64,000 nt of DNA from Streptomyces sp. MMG1533 (GCF_001279775.1 NZ_LGDG01000167.1:124001-188000), one strand, 5' to 3'. Numbered from the stretch's first letter, positions 37,693 through 47,474 are shown. The notes: generated from the sequence alone by a model not told the origin. Translations and numbers: made by a program.

Positions 37693-38546
37693 ATGGAGCG
37701 AGAGTCGTATCCGAGCGACTTGGCGGATGAGTAATGGGCGTTGATCGAGCCGATGATCACGGCGTGGAAGTGGGAGCGGGTCGCACGGTCGGCGGCCGGC
37801 GATCCCGGGGTTGCGATCTCTGGGACGTCGTGAACGCGATCTTCTACCAGAACCGGACGGGCTGTCAGTGGCGCTATCTGCCTCATGATCTGCCGGCGTG
37901 GTCGGCGGTGTTCTCCTACTTCATGCTGTGGCGCGAGGACGGGCTCGACCAGCAGATCCAGGAACTGCTGCGCTGCCAGGTGCGGGAGAAGGCCCGCCGA
38001 TTGGAGGACCCGTCCCTCGTGGTTATCGACACGCAGTCCGTGCGCGCGGCCGTGGGGGTCCCGAAGGCCACGACGGGGCTGGACGCGAACAAGAGGACTC
38101 CGGGCCGCAAGCGGGGACAGGCCGTCGACGTCCTGGGGTTGATCACCGGCGTCGTCGTGCTGGCCGCCTCGGCCCACGACAACGCCGCCGGCAGAGCCCT
38201 GCTCGACCAGGCCGCCGAGCGTGCGGGAACCGCCTGGAGAAGGCCCTGGTGGACCAGGGGTTCAAGGACGAGGTCGTCATCCACGGCGCGATGCTCGACA
38301 TCACCGTCGACGTCGTCCGCCGCAACCGGGCCGACCAGGGCAAGGGCTTCGTTCCGCAACCGAAGAGATGGGTGATGGAGCAGGTCAACGGGCACGTTGA
38401 TGTTGCACCGGCGTCCGGCCCGCGAGTACGACCACCGGCCTGACAATGCCGCCTCGCGCATCTACTGGGCATCCACCGCGAACATGGCCCGCCGCCTCAC
38501 CACGCCTGCACCAGCCTGGCGCGACGACTTCGTGGCGGCCGCGTGA
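37693..38546 (+). pseudogene. Broken IS5-family transposase
   Basis: The translation starts ERESYPSDLADE at 37693, is interrupted by TAA at 37732-37734 (where the family has Gln, DEQWALIEPM), changes frame near 37800, runs as VVNAIFYQNRTGCQWRYLPH and SLVVIDTQSVRAAVGVPKAT (first catalytic Asp) with GQAVDVLGLITGVVVLAASA, shifts again near 38225 (KALVDQGFKDEVVIHGAMLD) and once more near 38390 (REYDHRPDNAASRIYWASTA), ending with TGA 38544-38546. One nonsense change and at least three frameshifts make it inactive. Bases 37544-37692 contain no gene. Confidence 0.88.
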
Positions 38547-38950
38547 ACGTCATCGAACCCCTGGCAGATCTCCAGATCCGGCTGGCAGGACGCGCCCGCC
38601 ACCCGGGCTGGCGAACTGCGCGAGCAGATCGAGCACTTGAACGCTGCTCTGGCCGAGGCCGAGGCCGAGGCGCGTCCGGCGGAACTTGTCACGACCCGGA
38701 AGGCCATTGCGGAACTCGCCCCGACCGGGACCGAATCCGAACCGCCTGAGTTGACCACCGCCTACCAGGTCATCCTGAACGCCTTCAACACCCACCCCGA
38801 TCAGGCGTTCCGGGTCCGTGATCTACACGAACTCCTCGGCATGCCCACCGACGGCCCGGCCATGAACGTCACCCGCAGCCGCCTTGGACGCCTCACCCGT
38901 CAAGGCTTCCCCACTCAACCTGGACGCGGCCTCCACCAGAGACGGACTCA
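38543..38950 (+). pseudogene. Broken coiled-coil/winged-helix protein downstream of IS transposase
   Basis: GTG 38543 overlaps the transposase stop (GTGA). The frame reads NVIEPLADLQIRLAGRA, shifts near 38597, then continues as AGELREQIEHLNAALAEAEA (coiled coil) and YQVILNAFNTHPDQAFRVRD, ending in a winged-helix-like LLGMPTDGPAMNVTRSRLGR followed by LTRQGF. A coiled coil followed by a small DNA-binding-like domain, coupled to a transposase, looks like an IS accessory gene. The function is unknown; a second scrap of the same family lies near 39620-39720. Confidence 0.65.
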
Positions 38951-39541
38951 ACACCGCTCTTCGCGGGCTGGAATCGGCACGGCCGCCGGCCGCCACTCTC
39001 GCCTGATCAACCCGAACACCCACGAGTCGGATACCTCGCCGTTCACGACGCAGTCCTCCCGCAACGTCCCTTCACGCATGAATCCGATCTTCTCCAGGAC
39101 CCGGGCAGATGCCACGTTGCGCGTATCGGTCTCGGCCTGAACTCGATTCAGGTCCAGTGTGTCGAATGCCCACTGCAGCAAGGCGTGCGCGGCCTCCGTC
39201 GCGTAGCCGTGTCCCCACATCGCTTCGTCGAGGACGTAGCCCAACGACGCGCTGCGGTAGTCCGGGTTCCATCCGGTCAGACCGCACCAGCCGACGAAGG
39301 CCCCGTCAGAAGCGCGGTCGATGGCTACCCGGGCCCCGGTGCCTTCGTCCGCCATCTTCCGGCACATGTTGATGAAGCGTTCGGCGCGGGCCCGTTCGTT
39401 CCACGGCGGGGAGTCCCAGTAGCGCATCACGTAGGTGCTGCTGTGCAGGGCGAAGAGCAGGTCCGCGTCGGCGTCGGTGAAGGGGCGCAGCCGCAGGCGA
39501 GCGGTCTGCAGTATGGGGGTGGCCAAAGTCATGCGCACCAT
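38948..39541 (-). CDS. GNAT acetyltransferase (RimJ/RimL-like)
   Basis: A 197-residue acetyltransferase of the RimJ/RimL type: ILQTARLRLRPFTDADADLL at the N-terminus, SLGYVLDEAMWGHGYATEAA (acetyl-CoA loop), HALLQWAFDTLDLNRVQAET and NVASARVLEKIGFMREGTLR. Such proteins acetylate N-termini, antibiotics or small amines; the target is unknown. ATG 39541 follows AGGA at ~5 bases. It is an intact gene within a zone of broken ones, and its 3' end abuts the IS accessory remnant on the other strand. Confidence 0.88.
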   Translation of the reverse strand: MVRMTLATPILQTARLRLRPFTDADADLLFALHSSTYVMRYWDSPPWNERARAERFINMCRKMADEGTGARVAIDRASDGAFVGWCGLTGWNPDYRSASLGYVLDEAMWGHGYATEAAHALLQWAFDTLDLNRVQAETDTRNVASARVLEKIGFMREGTLREDCVVNGEVSDSWVFGLIRREWRPAAVPIPAREERC

Positions 39542-39609
39542 CTTGTGTCCTCATGGGGCGGGCAGAACATCGAATATCCGATCCCGGTCCGATCCTCACG
39601 ACCAAGGCT

Positions 39610-39752
39610 CCGCCCACCAGCAGATCGTGCACGGCACGACTACTCGGCCTGCCAACCGACGACCCAGACAAGAACGTCACCCACAGCCGCCTCGCCCGCC
39701 AAGGCCTGCTGTCGGGACACGGATTGGACGCCGGTATGAGCAAGTGCCCGTG
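39610..39752 (+). pseudogene. Scrap of the winged-helix IS accessory family
   Basis: The frame reads LLGLPTDDPDKNVTHSRLA and RQGLLSG, matching the C-terminal part of the protein at 38543-38950 (LLGMPTDGPAMNVTRSRL, TRQGF). No other part of the gene is left. It shows that this family was present at least twice here. Confidence 0.55.
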
Positions 39753-39875
39753 AGGGGTCGACGGGGGCGTGGTGTGGCATCCGGTGTGGAGGCGCTGTCT
39801 GGCCGCGATCGCCAAGCTCGGCCCGAGGTGTGCATGCTTGACGGCGGGCCCCGCTTCCGCCGTGAATGGCGCAGG

Positions 39876-40430
39876 CGTGAGCCGCAGAGGCCTTCTCGGG
39901 GCTGTTTGCTGCGGGAGCGCGGCCGCTCTCATGGCCGGTTGCTCTGAGGACTCCCGACCGTGCGGCGATTGCTGTTCGCGACGGGGCCGGAGGGCGGACC
40001 GTACAACGCATCGGAAGGGCCTTGGCGAAGGCGGTGACCGAGAGCGTGCCCCGGCTACGCATCAGCCCGGTGAGTATGTCGGCGAGCGTGGGCACTCTGC
40101 GAAGGCTGGGCGCCGGCTTGGCGGGACTCGCCATGGCCATGGCGGACACGGCGCAGGATGCTGTTCGGGACCGCGAGGCATCGTTCTCCCAGCCGTCAGC
40201 CGTCAGCCGTCAGCCGTCAGCCGTCAGCCGTCACGGCGCCGGCACGCGTGTATGTGAACTATGCGCACCTTGCCGTCCCGACGGACGGGCCCGTGCACCG
40301 AGTTGAGGATCTCGCCGGAAGACCGGTCGCCGTGGGCGTCCCGGGTTCGGGGACGGGGTGGTGGCGGGGCTGCTGCTGCGGGCGTCCCACTCGGCACGCC
40401 AGCCGTTGCTGGTGCCGACCTCCAGCCATA
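39876..40430 (+). pseudogene. Decayed TAXI-type TRAP solute-binding protein
   Basis: Pieces in different frames assemble into a lipoprotein-type binding protein: SRRGLLGAVCCGSAAALMAGC (twin-arginine-like start and lipobox), RLLFATGPEGGPYN, the helix KAVTESVPRLRISPVSMSAS with VGTLRRLGAG, and VYVNYAHLAVPTDGPVHRVE followed by DLAGRPVAVGVPGSGTG. These are typical of the TAXI family, which captures ligands such as glutamate-like acids for TRAP transporters. Frame changes, a heptamer expansion at 40191 and truncation by the transposon end at 40432 make it non-functional. Confidence 0.65.
40191..40232 (+). repeat. Six tandem copies of heptamer AGCCGTC
   Basis: Six exact 7-bp units in a row. Seven is not a multiple of three, so changes in copy number shift the reading frame. 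It lies inside the TAXI remnant and is probably a slippage product. Confidence 0.95.
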
Positions 40431-40576
40431 GGACTCCTAACAAAAGTGGTGGACTTGACCTGGTCAGAGGTCGGTGTCGCGCACGAGGCCGCCGGGTATT
40501 GGGACGCAGCCAGCCGCGTAATCGCACGCGATAAACCCGGCGACCTCGGCGATCATCCCCGGGATACTGGTCGCCC

Positions 40577-41323
40577 ATGGATGAGGTCAAAGTCGTTGTC
40601 GCCCATTCCGAGCGCGCGACCCTGCGCGTCGGCGACGTGTTCCTGAAGGTGGACGCCGATCAGGCGCGCATCGACGTCGAGGTCGAGGCGATGTCCCTCG
40701 CGCCGGTCCCGACTCCGGAGGTCCTGTGGCGCAAGCCGCCCGTGCTCGCGATCGCCGCACTCCCGGGGACGACGCTTGGGCGCCTCGGCGGGCCGTCGAC
40801 CGGGTCGTCGGCGGCGTGGGCAGCGGCGGGCGCCGCCATCCGGAAGCTGCACGACGCGCCGCTCCCGCCCCGACCCGGCCGGTCCGGCCGGAGCATCGTC
40901 GCGCTGGCGGCGGAACTCGACGACGAGTGCGAGTTGCTCGTGACGAACGGCCTCCTGCCCGCTGACCTGGTCACCCGCAACCGCCAGGTCGCCGAGGCCG
41001 CGCTCCGGCCGTGGACTCCGGCATTCACGCACGGCGACCTGCAGATCGCGCACGTCTTCGTCGACGGCGACGAGGTCACGGGCATCATCGACTGGTCCGA
41101 GGCGGGCCAAGGCGATGCCCTTTACGACCTCGCCACCTTCACGCTCGGACACGAGGAGCACCTCGACGACGTCGTCGCCGGCTATGGCACCGACATCGAC
41201 CTCGACGTGATCCACGCGTGGTGGTCGTTGCGAAGCCTGCTGGCGGTTCGCTGGCTGATCGAGCACGGCTTCGACCCGTTCGCGCCGGGCTGTGAGGTCG
41301 ACGTACTGAGATCCCGGATGTGA
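40577..41323 (+). CDS. Aminoglycoside phosphotransferase family protein
   Basis: A 248-residue APH/choline-kinase-fold protein. The catalytic loop HGDLQIAHV (Brenner-type HxD) is near residue 153, and the metal-binding GIIDWSEAGQGDALYDLA follows near 172. The N-terminal lobe has a possible nucleotide-binding FLKVDADQARIDVEVEAM. It may phosphorylate an aminoglycoside, macrolide or another hydroxylated small molecule; resistance cannot be inferred from sequence alone. It lies between transposon-like ends and is intact among pseudogenes, which favours recent acquisition and some selection. Confidence 0.85.
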   Translation: MDEVKVVVAHSERATLRVGDVFLKVDADQARIDVEVEAMSLAPVPTPEVLWRKPPVLAIAALPGTTLGRLGGPSTGSSAAWAAAGAAIRKLHDAPLPPRPGRSGRSIVALAAELDDECELLVTNGLLPADLVTRNRQVAEAALRPWTPAFTHGDLQIAHVFVDGDEVTGIIDWSEAGQGDALYDLATFTLGHEEHLDDVVAGYGTDIDLDVIHAWWSLRSLLAVRWLIEHGFDPFAPGCEVDVLRSRM

Positions 41324-41409
41324 GGCTGTGCGGGCCCGACTGCCACGAATGCGTTCTGACGCATCGAGCAGGCCATCCCCTGGGGCGCATCGCCTGCCCT
41401 TACTCTCGA

Positions 41410-42238
41410 CAAAGTGCGGTGCGCAGTCGTCGCCAGCAGATGACGGCGCAGCCGAGGGTGACGAACGCGTGGTGGATGTCGTCGCGGATCTCCCAGCGGA
41501 TGCGCAGGCGGCGGAACCACAGTGCAGCAGCGCGAGCGCTCCTTCCACGACCCAGCGGTACACGCCCAGGCCGGAGCCGTGCCCGGTGCCGCGCCGGGCG
41601 AGGTGCGGGGTGACCTGGAACCGGCGGACCTCGTCCCGGTAGACCTCGTGGTCATAGCCGCGGTCGGCGTACAGATACCTGGGGCGGCGCAGTGGCTGGC
41701 CGCGCTTGCCGCGGATCGGCGAGACGGCCTGGATCATCGGGATCAGTTGGGTGACGTCGTTGCCGTTGCCGCCGGTGGTGATTGTCGCGAGAGGAATGCC
41801 GTGCGCCTCGACCATCAGGTGGTGATTGCTGCCGGCCTTGCCCCCGGTCCACCGGGGACGGACCGGTGGCCGGCCGGCCCATCATCGCGCGGATGTGGCT
41901 GGAGTCGACCGCTGCGCGGGAGAAGTCCAGCAGGTCTGCGGCCCGCAGCTCGGACAGCAGCAGCTCGTGCAGGCGCTGCCATACCCCGGCCTCGTTCCAG
42001 TCCCGCAGCCGTCGCCAGCAGGTCATCCCCGAGCCGAAGCCCAGCTCCTGGGGCAGAAACTCCCAGCGGATCCCGGCGTACAGCACGAACAGGATCCCGC
42101 ACAGCACCTTGCGGCTATCCAGACGCTTACGACCTGGACGCCGCGGATTACGCGGGGCGACCGGCAGCAGCGGCTCGATCCGCGCCCACAACTCGTCGTC
42201 GATCTCCCACGGTCTGGCAGCGGTCTTCCTCGTCTCGA
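41410..42238 (-). pseudogene. IS5-family transposase (two-frame, damaged)
   Basis: Read on the minus strand: WEIDDELWARIEPLLPVAPR with CGILFVLYAGIRWEFLPQEL (N-terminal DUF4096-like half) and AAVDSSHIRAMMG (first catalytic Asp); then, after a frame change near 41845, HGIPLATITTGGNGNDVTQL, YADRGYDHEV (second Asp) and YRWVVEGALALLH (Glu); after another near 41520, IRDDIHHAFVTLGCAVICWR. The first shift lies where IS427-group elements often use programmed frameshifting, so it may be natural; the second is likely decay. Confidence 0.8.
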
Positions 42239-42410
42239 CTGGCGCGACCCCCTTCGGCCAGCATCAACGAGAACTGACACACCGTCATTCCCCGCGGTCC
42301 CGAAACCTCCTTTTGTCAGGAGTCGTGAAACGTTGTCCCGTAACTGCAAGCTGGGTCTAGGCTGAACCAGCCATCCGGGTACCGCTCTTGTGGAGGCTGA
42401 GACTGCGCCG

Positions 42411-42881
42411 ATGGACATATCTCTGCGCCGGCTTGAGGACAGCGACCTGCCGATCTTCTGGCAGCAGTTGACGGATCCCGAGTTGCAGCGGATGGCAGCT
42501 GTGACCAGGAAATATCACTACGACCGTGGCCACTTCGACCAGCACTGGGCGAAGGTGCGCTCGGATCCGTCCGTGATCTTGCGAACCGTTCTTGCTGACG
42601 GCGTTGTAGCAGGGCATGCCGCTGTTTTCGGTCCGCCCCAGGAGCGTGAGGTCACGTATGTCATTGGGCGAGCTCATTGGAGTCAGGGCATTGCCACCGC
42701 CGTCCTTGCCGAAATGATCGAGCTGGAACCCGTCCGGCCGCTCCACGCCGACGCCGCCGCTGACAATGCCGGCTCCATCCGTGTGCTGGAGAAGTGCGGC
42801 TTCATCGTCACGGGGAAGAGCCGGTGCTTCGCCCGGGCTCGTGACGAGGAGATCGACCTGGTGCACTTGACTCTGAGCTGA
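42411..42881 (+). CDS. GNAT family N-acetyltransferase
   Basis: A 156-residue acetyltransferase: ISLRRLEDSDLPIFWQQLTD at the N-terminus, REVTYVIGRAHWSQGIATAV (acetyl-CoA-binding loop) and DNAGSIRVLEKCGFIVTGKS (motif B). ATG 42411 is chosen; a GTG seven codons upstream is also possible, and GGAGG lies 14 bases before ATG. The substrate is unknown. Its stop lies within a few bases of the break point of an expansin-like gene on the other strand, showing that a recombination event joined the two. Confidence 0.82.
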   Translation: MDISLRRLEDSDLPIFWQQLTDPELQRMAAVTRKYHYDRGHFDQHWAKVRSDPSVILRTVLADGVVAGHAAVFGPPQEREVTYVIGRAHWSQGIATAVLAEMIELEPVRPLHADAAADNAGSIRVLEKCGFIVTGKSRCFARARDEEIDLVHLTLS

Positions 42882-42883
42882 GT

Positions 42884-43400
42884 ACGGTGGCGCCGTTGGC
42901 CACGCGGACGAGCACGTACGCCCCGCACGCCTTGGACGACTCGTGGTCGGCGTGGTTCATCGCCGCAGTCATGAGGTCATCGCTCGGGCCGTACAGGCAG
43001 GCGCCGTCGCCGGTCCCAGCGGCGTAGACGGTGGCGACTCCTCGGTAGGTGACCTTGGGTCGAATCCATCCCGCCAACGGCGCCAGGGCGGAAGTTGCTT
43101 GTGGGGTGCTCGTGACCGACGGCTGCGCCGGCGCGGTGATCGCAGCCGCCGCCAGGGAAACCGCCCCTGCCGCCGCGGTCAGGGCCGCCGCGGACGACTC
43201 CCGCCTTGGCCCGTTGGCGAGACGATCACCTGGGTGCCGGCAGCGGGCGTGGCCGAGGCATGCCCGGCCTCGGCCTCGCAGCCGGGACGCAAAGCCATGA
43301 CCAGGAACGCGACGAGCCAGGCGACAGCCACGGCGGCGGAGACGTGGGTGGTGCGCCGTATGCGGAAGGAACGGCCGTGGGAAGCCTGCTCGCCTGTGTC
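42884..43400 (-). pseudogene. Truncated expansin-like (double-psi barrel) secreted protein
   Basis: On the minus strand a membrane/signal segment (VSAAVAVAWLVAFLVMALRP, ~43390-43330) is followed, after a frameshift near 43200, by an Ala/Thr-rich linker and VTYRGVATVYAAGTGDGACL, GPSDDLMTAAMN, DHESSKACGAYVLVRVANG. This is the start of the double-psi beta-barrel of bacterial expansins, which loosen cell walls without hydrolysis. The gene stops abruptly after VRVANGATV at the end of the GNAT gene; the rest of the barrel and the carbohydrate-binding domain are lost. Bases 43401-43647 hold no other clear gene. Confidence 0.65.
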
Positions 43401-43647
43401 GCCCCCGACCTCACCGACGAACTGCGGCGCGGACAGGAGGACCTCCACGACCGAGACCGGAGACCCCGTCCAATTCCGGTACCTCTGCCGGACGTTGACC
43501 ACCTGAAGATCACCAACAGCATCCCGATTACGCGACAGAGCCGTTGAATTGACGCACCCGCTGCGGCTGGTGGGGATCGCTCCCACCGGCATTTGGTTCA
43601 TGGCGGTGGGCGTCGTCAGGGCGACGCCCACCGCTCGGTACTCGGAA

Positions 43648-45105
43648 TCAGCTGCACTTACGTCCGGTGTTGATGCACTGGACCGCCTTGTTCATCAGCT
43701 TCGCGTCGAAGACGTTGATGAAGTCACCGTGGTCGGTGACCGGCTTGTGCTGCTGCTCGGGGAAGCCGTCCAGCGCGAAGAACGGACGGGTCTTGCCGTT
43801 GTCCTTGACGCTGGGCGCGTCCACGTCGTACACGAGACGCTGCACCAGCTGCGGAATGGCCTTGAAGCCGGTCGGGCAGTTGCCGGCCGCGTCAGCAAAG
43901 GCCACGTGCGTACGGTGGTTGGCGCTGTCGATGTTCGTGCCGTCCCAGCAGCTCTGGAACTTGAAGGTGCGCACCACGTCGCTGCCTGACGGGCAGAGGG
44001 GGTACTTGTCCTTCAACTGCACCTTGTTCTCGAAGCCGGTGCAGCTCCAGGAGGCGTTGGCGTTGGCCGTGCCGTTGACGAACGCCTTGGCGTCACCGGT
44101 GATGATGCGCAGGAGTTGGGGCATCGCCACCACCTTGCTGCGGGGGCTGCCCACGAAGTTCAAGGTGGCCTTCTTGGCCGTCAGGATCCGGCCCGTGTTG
44201 CCCTCGGCGCCGCCGCCCTGCTTGTCGGCGTCGAACTCCTTGGTGCCGTCCTGCAGGCGCAGCACCGGCCAGTAGTAGGACGACTTGTCGCCCTTGTTCT
44301 GACAGCTGGTCCCGGCCTTGAGGAAGTCCTGGTCGCTCGAGAAGGCGTCGTTGTCCTGGTTGCCGATGTAGTCGTGCACGTGGTGTGCGCCGTTGGTGAC
44401 ACCGGGCGCGACGATGACGTTGTCGCTGTTGTACAGCTTGTTGGCGTTCACTCCGCACTTGCTGACGAAGACACCCTTTGAAGCCTTCGCCGACTTGGCC
44501 GGCGTGCGCACATTGGACTTCACCTTGGTGATGTCCACGAAGTCGGCGGCGACGGGGCCGTTGCCGGTTCCTCCGGCATTGGTGTTGTTGCCACCCTGGT
44601 TGTTGTTGCCGCCCTGGCCGGCGGTGGGCTGGTTGCCGGTGGCGCGCAGCGTGCAGGCCGCCAAAGCGTCAAGGCCCTGCGGCTTGGCTGCCACACGGCC
44701 GATGGCGGTGGCGATCCGGTCGATCGTCGCCTTCCGCTTGTCCTTCAGCGGACCCACGATCGCGTTCTGGGCGAAGTTGGGGTCCTGCTGAATTGCCTTC
44801 TGGGAGGTGGCAAGGCGCTGGTATGCCTCGGATATCTGCTTGTCGAGGAGCGCCAGTTCCTTGTCGACCTGGGCCTTCGCCTGGGCGGGCACTGATGTCA
44901 ACTGCTGGCCGACGTCGGGGCAGTCAATGGTGGAGCTTCCAGCCGCGAGCGTCTGGTTCTGGGCAGAGCCCTTCGACGCGCTGGTTTCGTCGGCCGAGGC
45001 GTAGATGTTGACCGCCACCAGTCCACCGGCCCCTATGGCCAGTGCGGCCGCCGCGCCTACCGCCCGGCGGGCAGTCTTCGATCTTTTTCGCGTGTTGCGT
45101 CTCAT
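43648..45105 (-). CDS. Secreted DUF1996 domain protein
   Basis: A 485-residue protein from ATG 45105, which has GAGAGG directly upstream. The N-terminus is a signal sequence or signal anchor ([13 protein letters not shown], then [20 protein letters not shown]). Residues ~50-150 are a helical, coiled-coil-like part ([20 protein letters not shown]), followed by a Gly/Asn-rich linker (~165-195). The C-terminal ~280 residues match DUF1996: [52 protein letters not shown] and [15 protein letters not shown]1996 is common in secreted proteins of fungi and actinomycetes, and its function is unknown. Conserved His/Trp suggest a metal or carbohydrate site (inference). Confidence 0.88.
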   Translation of the reverse strand: MRRNTRKRSKTARRAVGAAAALAIGAGGLVAVNIYASADETSASKGSAQNQTLAAGSSTIDCPDVGQQLTSVPAQAKAQVDKELALLDKQISEAYQRLATSQKAIQQDPNFAQNAIVGPLKDKRKATIDRIATAIGRVAAKPQGLDALAACTLRATGNQPTAGQGGNNNQGGNNTNAGGTGNGPVAADFVDITKVKSNVRTPAKSAKASKGVFVSKCGVNANKLYNSDNVIVAPGVTNGAHHVHDYIGNQDNDAFSSDQDFLKAGTSCQNKGDKSSYYWPVLRLQDGTKEFDADKQGGGAEGNTGRILTAKKATLNFVGSPRSKVVAMPQLLRIITGDAKAFVNGTANANASWSCTGFENKVQLKDKYPLCPSGSDVVRTFKFQSCWDGTNIDSANHRTHVAFADAAGNCPTGFKAIPQLVQRLVYDVDAPSVKDNGKTRPFFALDGFPEQQHKPVTDHGDFINVFDAKLMNKAVQCINTGRKCS

Positions 45106-46833
45106 CGGGCCTCTCAAGGACATCTCCGGAGCCGGCAGGACTTCCGGCATGGGTGAAGCGCGTCCTCAGATACGAATATGCGCGCCGAATGCTCAGCGAA
45201 TTCTCAGGTTCGTAGGTTCCTCCATCCGCAAATGGTGCATGACCACCCAATCCACACTGCTTCCAGTGATTGTTGTGACCAGTTCACAGGCTGTCTTCGC
45301 CACGCCCATGACCGGAAGTTCGGGGTGGTCTCGCGGTGGTCGAGGTCGGGCAGCAGGTCGCCCAGGACGGTGGCGGCGAGTTCGACGCACCGGCCGATAG
45401 CTGCCTCTGCGCCATCGGGTGACAGCGTCTCCCGGGCTCCGGAGGGTCGCGTATCTCGAAGTCGCGCCCCAGCAGGAGTACGCGCATCAGCACGGCGTAG
45501 AGGTCCGGCGGTGCCACTGGGCACCTCGCAGAGCTCGCTCCCTCGCCGTCGTGCGATGGCCGCCGACGCCGGAATCTGCGCGCACACAGTGTCGGCCGAC
45601 ACGGGCGCAAGGAAGCGCGCCTGGTAAGGGAGCGCGCCGTGGGCAGACCCGGTTTCCCACACCCTCCTGCATGTACGTTGCCGCGTCGGGTGCCGCGCGC
45701 GGCGGAGGTGCCAGATCCGTGTGCACACGTCGGTCATCCGGTCGACGCGAACCTGCGCCGGCCCTCGGTCCAGGTAGCTCGCGGGGTGAATGGGGCATGC
45801 GGGGGCTGATGGCCGTCGTCGACACGTCGCGGGGTGGGCCGCCGTACCTTGTCCGGCTGTTCAAGAGATGGACCTGCCGATGCCCTTGGTTCCCGCGTCT
45901 CGCACGCACGGGCGTCCCAACCGGACAGGACGAGGCGGGCCGACGCTGCTACCTCTGCGGCTGGGAGGCTGTGCAGGGCAGGCCGGTTGACCGCGGTGAC
46001 CCAGCAGCTGAAGTCCGTGGCGAGCCAGTTCTGGGCGGTCTTTTCCAGCGGCACGACGGAGCTCTTGGCGATCCGCAGGGCGGGCCCACGACCAGATTCA
46101 GGACGCGGCGGTTTTCGTCCTGAGGGAGGGGCGACACCCGGTTCATCCGCGCCAACAGGTCGACCAGAGTGGTCGGCAGATCCCTCGGGAAAGGTCATGA
46201 GCGCATTGCGAGGTCGAGTACGGCGAGGCACAGTGCACCCTCGTGGTTGATGAAGGGGTTGTGCACCGCGATGTCGGGTGATGCGGATGCGAGGACGCGG
46301 GTGGTTGCTGCCGTGTCTGGCCGCGGCAAGGCGCCCGCTCGGCGCAGTACCACGGCGAAAAGGTACCTGCGCTGCAACGGCTGTACTTCCGGGGGTGCGT
46401 CGTCAATTGGGTCCGTGGCTTCGTTCACTTCAAGCAGCAGCGTTTGTCCATCGGTTCGGGAGGCGATGGGCGGTCTGCAGAACGGTGAATGTTCACCAGA
46501 AGTGGCGTTACTTCGCGGGACGGGACGGCCCTGAAGCCCTAACTCGGACACCAGGAACCCGTCGGTACCTCTTCAGAGTTTCTGGGGGGGGTAGGAGCCG
46601 CGCAGAGAGTGCAGTTCGGTGTCACACGAGTTGACCTGGAGCTGAGCTGGTCTGGGCGTTCTTACACGGCGCTCGCCACGTGATGGCGGGAGACTGCGGC
46701 GAAGTTCCGCGGAAAGCGGGGATCGCTGCTCGTCCTTGGCGGCTGTGGCCGGGAGGTCGGCCAGGCCCTGAAGGTGGGTGGCCGGTCCGAGGTCGGTGAA
46801 CGTGCGTCTGCCGACACTCCGGGGTTCCTTGGC
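45106..46833. other. Long degenerate stretch without an intact gene
   Basis: The first ~90 bases hold the DUF1996 promoter region. On the minus strand, 45300-45610 contains protein-like pieces in two frames (LYAVLMRVLLLGRDFEIRDP; GRCVELAATVLGDLLPDLDH) that look like one frameshifted gene. 45950-46150 has another (RMNRVSPLPQDENRRVLNLV; IAKSSVVPLEKTAQNWLATD). Neither belongs to a family I can name. 46552-46833 shows nothing. The whole stretch reads as a decayed chromosomal segment. Confidence 0.5.
46195..46551 (-). CDS. Possible hypothetical protein
   Basis: A 118-residue frame from ATG 46551 with moderately protein-like composition: LLLEVNEATDPIDDAPPEVQ, LQRRYLFAVVLRRAGALPRP and VHNPFINHEGALCLAVLDLA. 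No ribosome-binding site is obvious, and it lies in a decayed region, so it may be a fragment of a larger lost gene. Family unknown. Confidence 0.35.
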   Translation of the reverse strand: MSELGLQGRPVPRSNATSGEHSPFCRPPIASRTDGQTLLLEVNEATDPIDDAPPEVQPLQRRYLFAVVLRRAGALPRPDTAATTRVLASASPDIAVHNPFINHEGALCLAVLDLAMRS

Positions 46834-47436
46834 TTAGGTCGGTCGCCGTTGCACGGCGTCGGCGATGACCGCTGTCACGAGCTTGTTGACGACTGCCGTG
46901 GCCGGAGGGCCGGGGTCGCGGTTTGCGAACAGGAGATGACCGCCACCGACCAGAGAGAGCGTGAGTGAGTCGATGTCGGCGTCGGCCGCGATGCGGCCCA
47001 GTTCACGCTCGTCGGCCAGATAGGCGGAGATCGCGGTCGTGGCCTGGGCGAGGATCGCGATGCCGCCTTCGGGCCTCGCCTCCCGCAGTCGTGCGCGCAG
47101 CTCGTCCCGGAAGGTGATGAGCGGGATGATCGCCACCGGAATCGGTCCGAACAGGGTGGTCAGCGCGCTGGTGAGGTTGTCGGCCACTGTGCCGGTGCCG
47201 ACGGACTTGCGCAGCGCACTGGCCTGTGTCTCGAGCTGCGCGGCCCGGTCGAGCACGAGGTCGGTGAGGAAGGCGTCGAAGTCGGCGAAGTGCCGGTGCA
47301 GGACGCCTTTGGCGCAGCCCGCCTCGTCGGTGACGGCCCTGCTGGTCAGCCCGTTCGGCCCGTCCCGCAGAAGTACGCGTTCGGCAGCGTCGAACAACTG
47401 CTGCCGCGCGTCGCGAAGGTGCACCCCAGTCGGCAC
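46834..47436 (-). CDS. TetR family transcriptional regulator
   Basis: A 200-residue regulator starting at GTG 47436 with GAGAGGA about 10 bases upstream. The DNA-binding domain is ARQQLFDAAERVLLRDGPNG and SRAVTDEAGCAKGVLHRHFA, the latter ending in the recognition helix. The remaining helices bind an unknown ligand. It is divergent from a methyltransferase gene whose promoter contains a perfect 18-bp palindrome; regulation of both genes through that site is the natural reading. Confidence 0.9.
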   Translation of the reverse strand: MPTGVHLRDARQQLFDAAERVLLRDGPNGLTSRAVTDEAGCAKGVLHRHFADFDAFLTDLVLDRAAQLETQASALRKSVGTGTVADNLTSALTTLFGPIPVAIIPLITFRDELRARLREARPEGGIAILAQATTAISAYLADERELGRIAADADIDSLTLSLVGGGHLLFANRDPGPPATAVVNKLVTAVIADAVQRRPT

Positions 47437-47474
47437 TCACAGATCCTCTCGTGCGGTCCGCCCGCTGGCGTCCG

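Larger units (their letters stand above)
40432..42324. mobile_element. Putative transposon: 15-bp inverted repeats enclosing APH gene and IS5-type transposase
   Basis: GACTCCTAACAAAAG at 40432-40446 and CTTTTGTCAGGAGTC at 42310-42324 are inverted copies matching at 14 of 15 positions. Between them lie an intact aminoglycoside-phosphotransferase-like gene and a minus-strand IS5-type transposase. A poorer copy of the same end (ACTC..GACAAA, about 41402-41413) sits just after the transposase, where the IS itself should end. The 1.9-kb unit therefore looks like an IS plus one extra end enclosing a passenger gene. No clear target duplication is seen. Confidence 0.65.
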
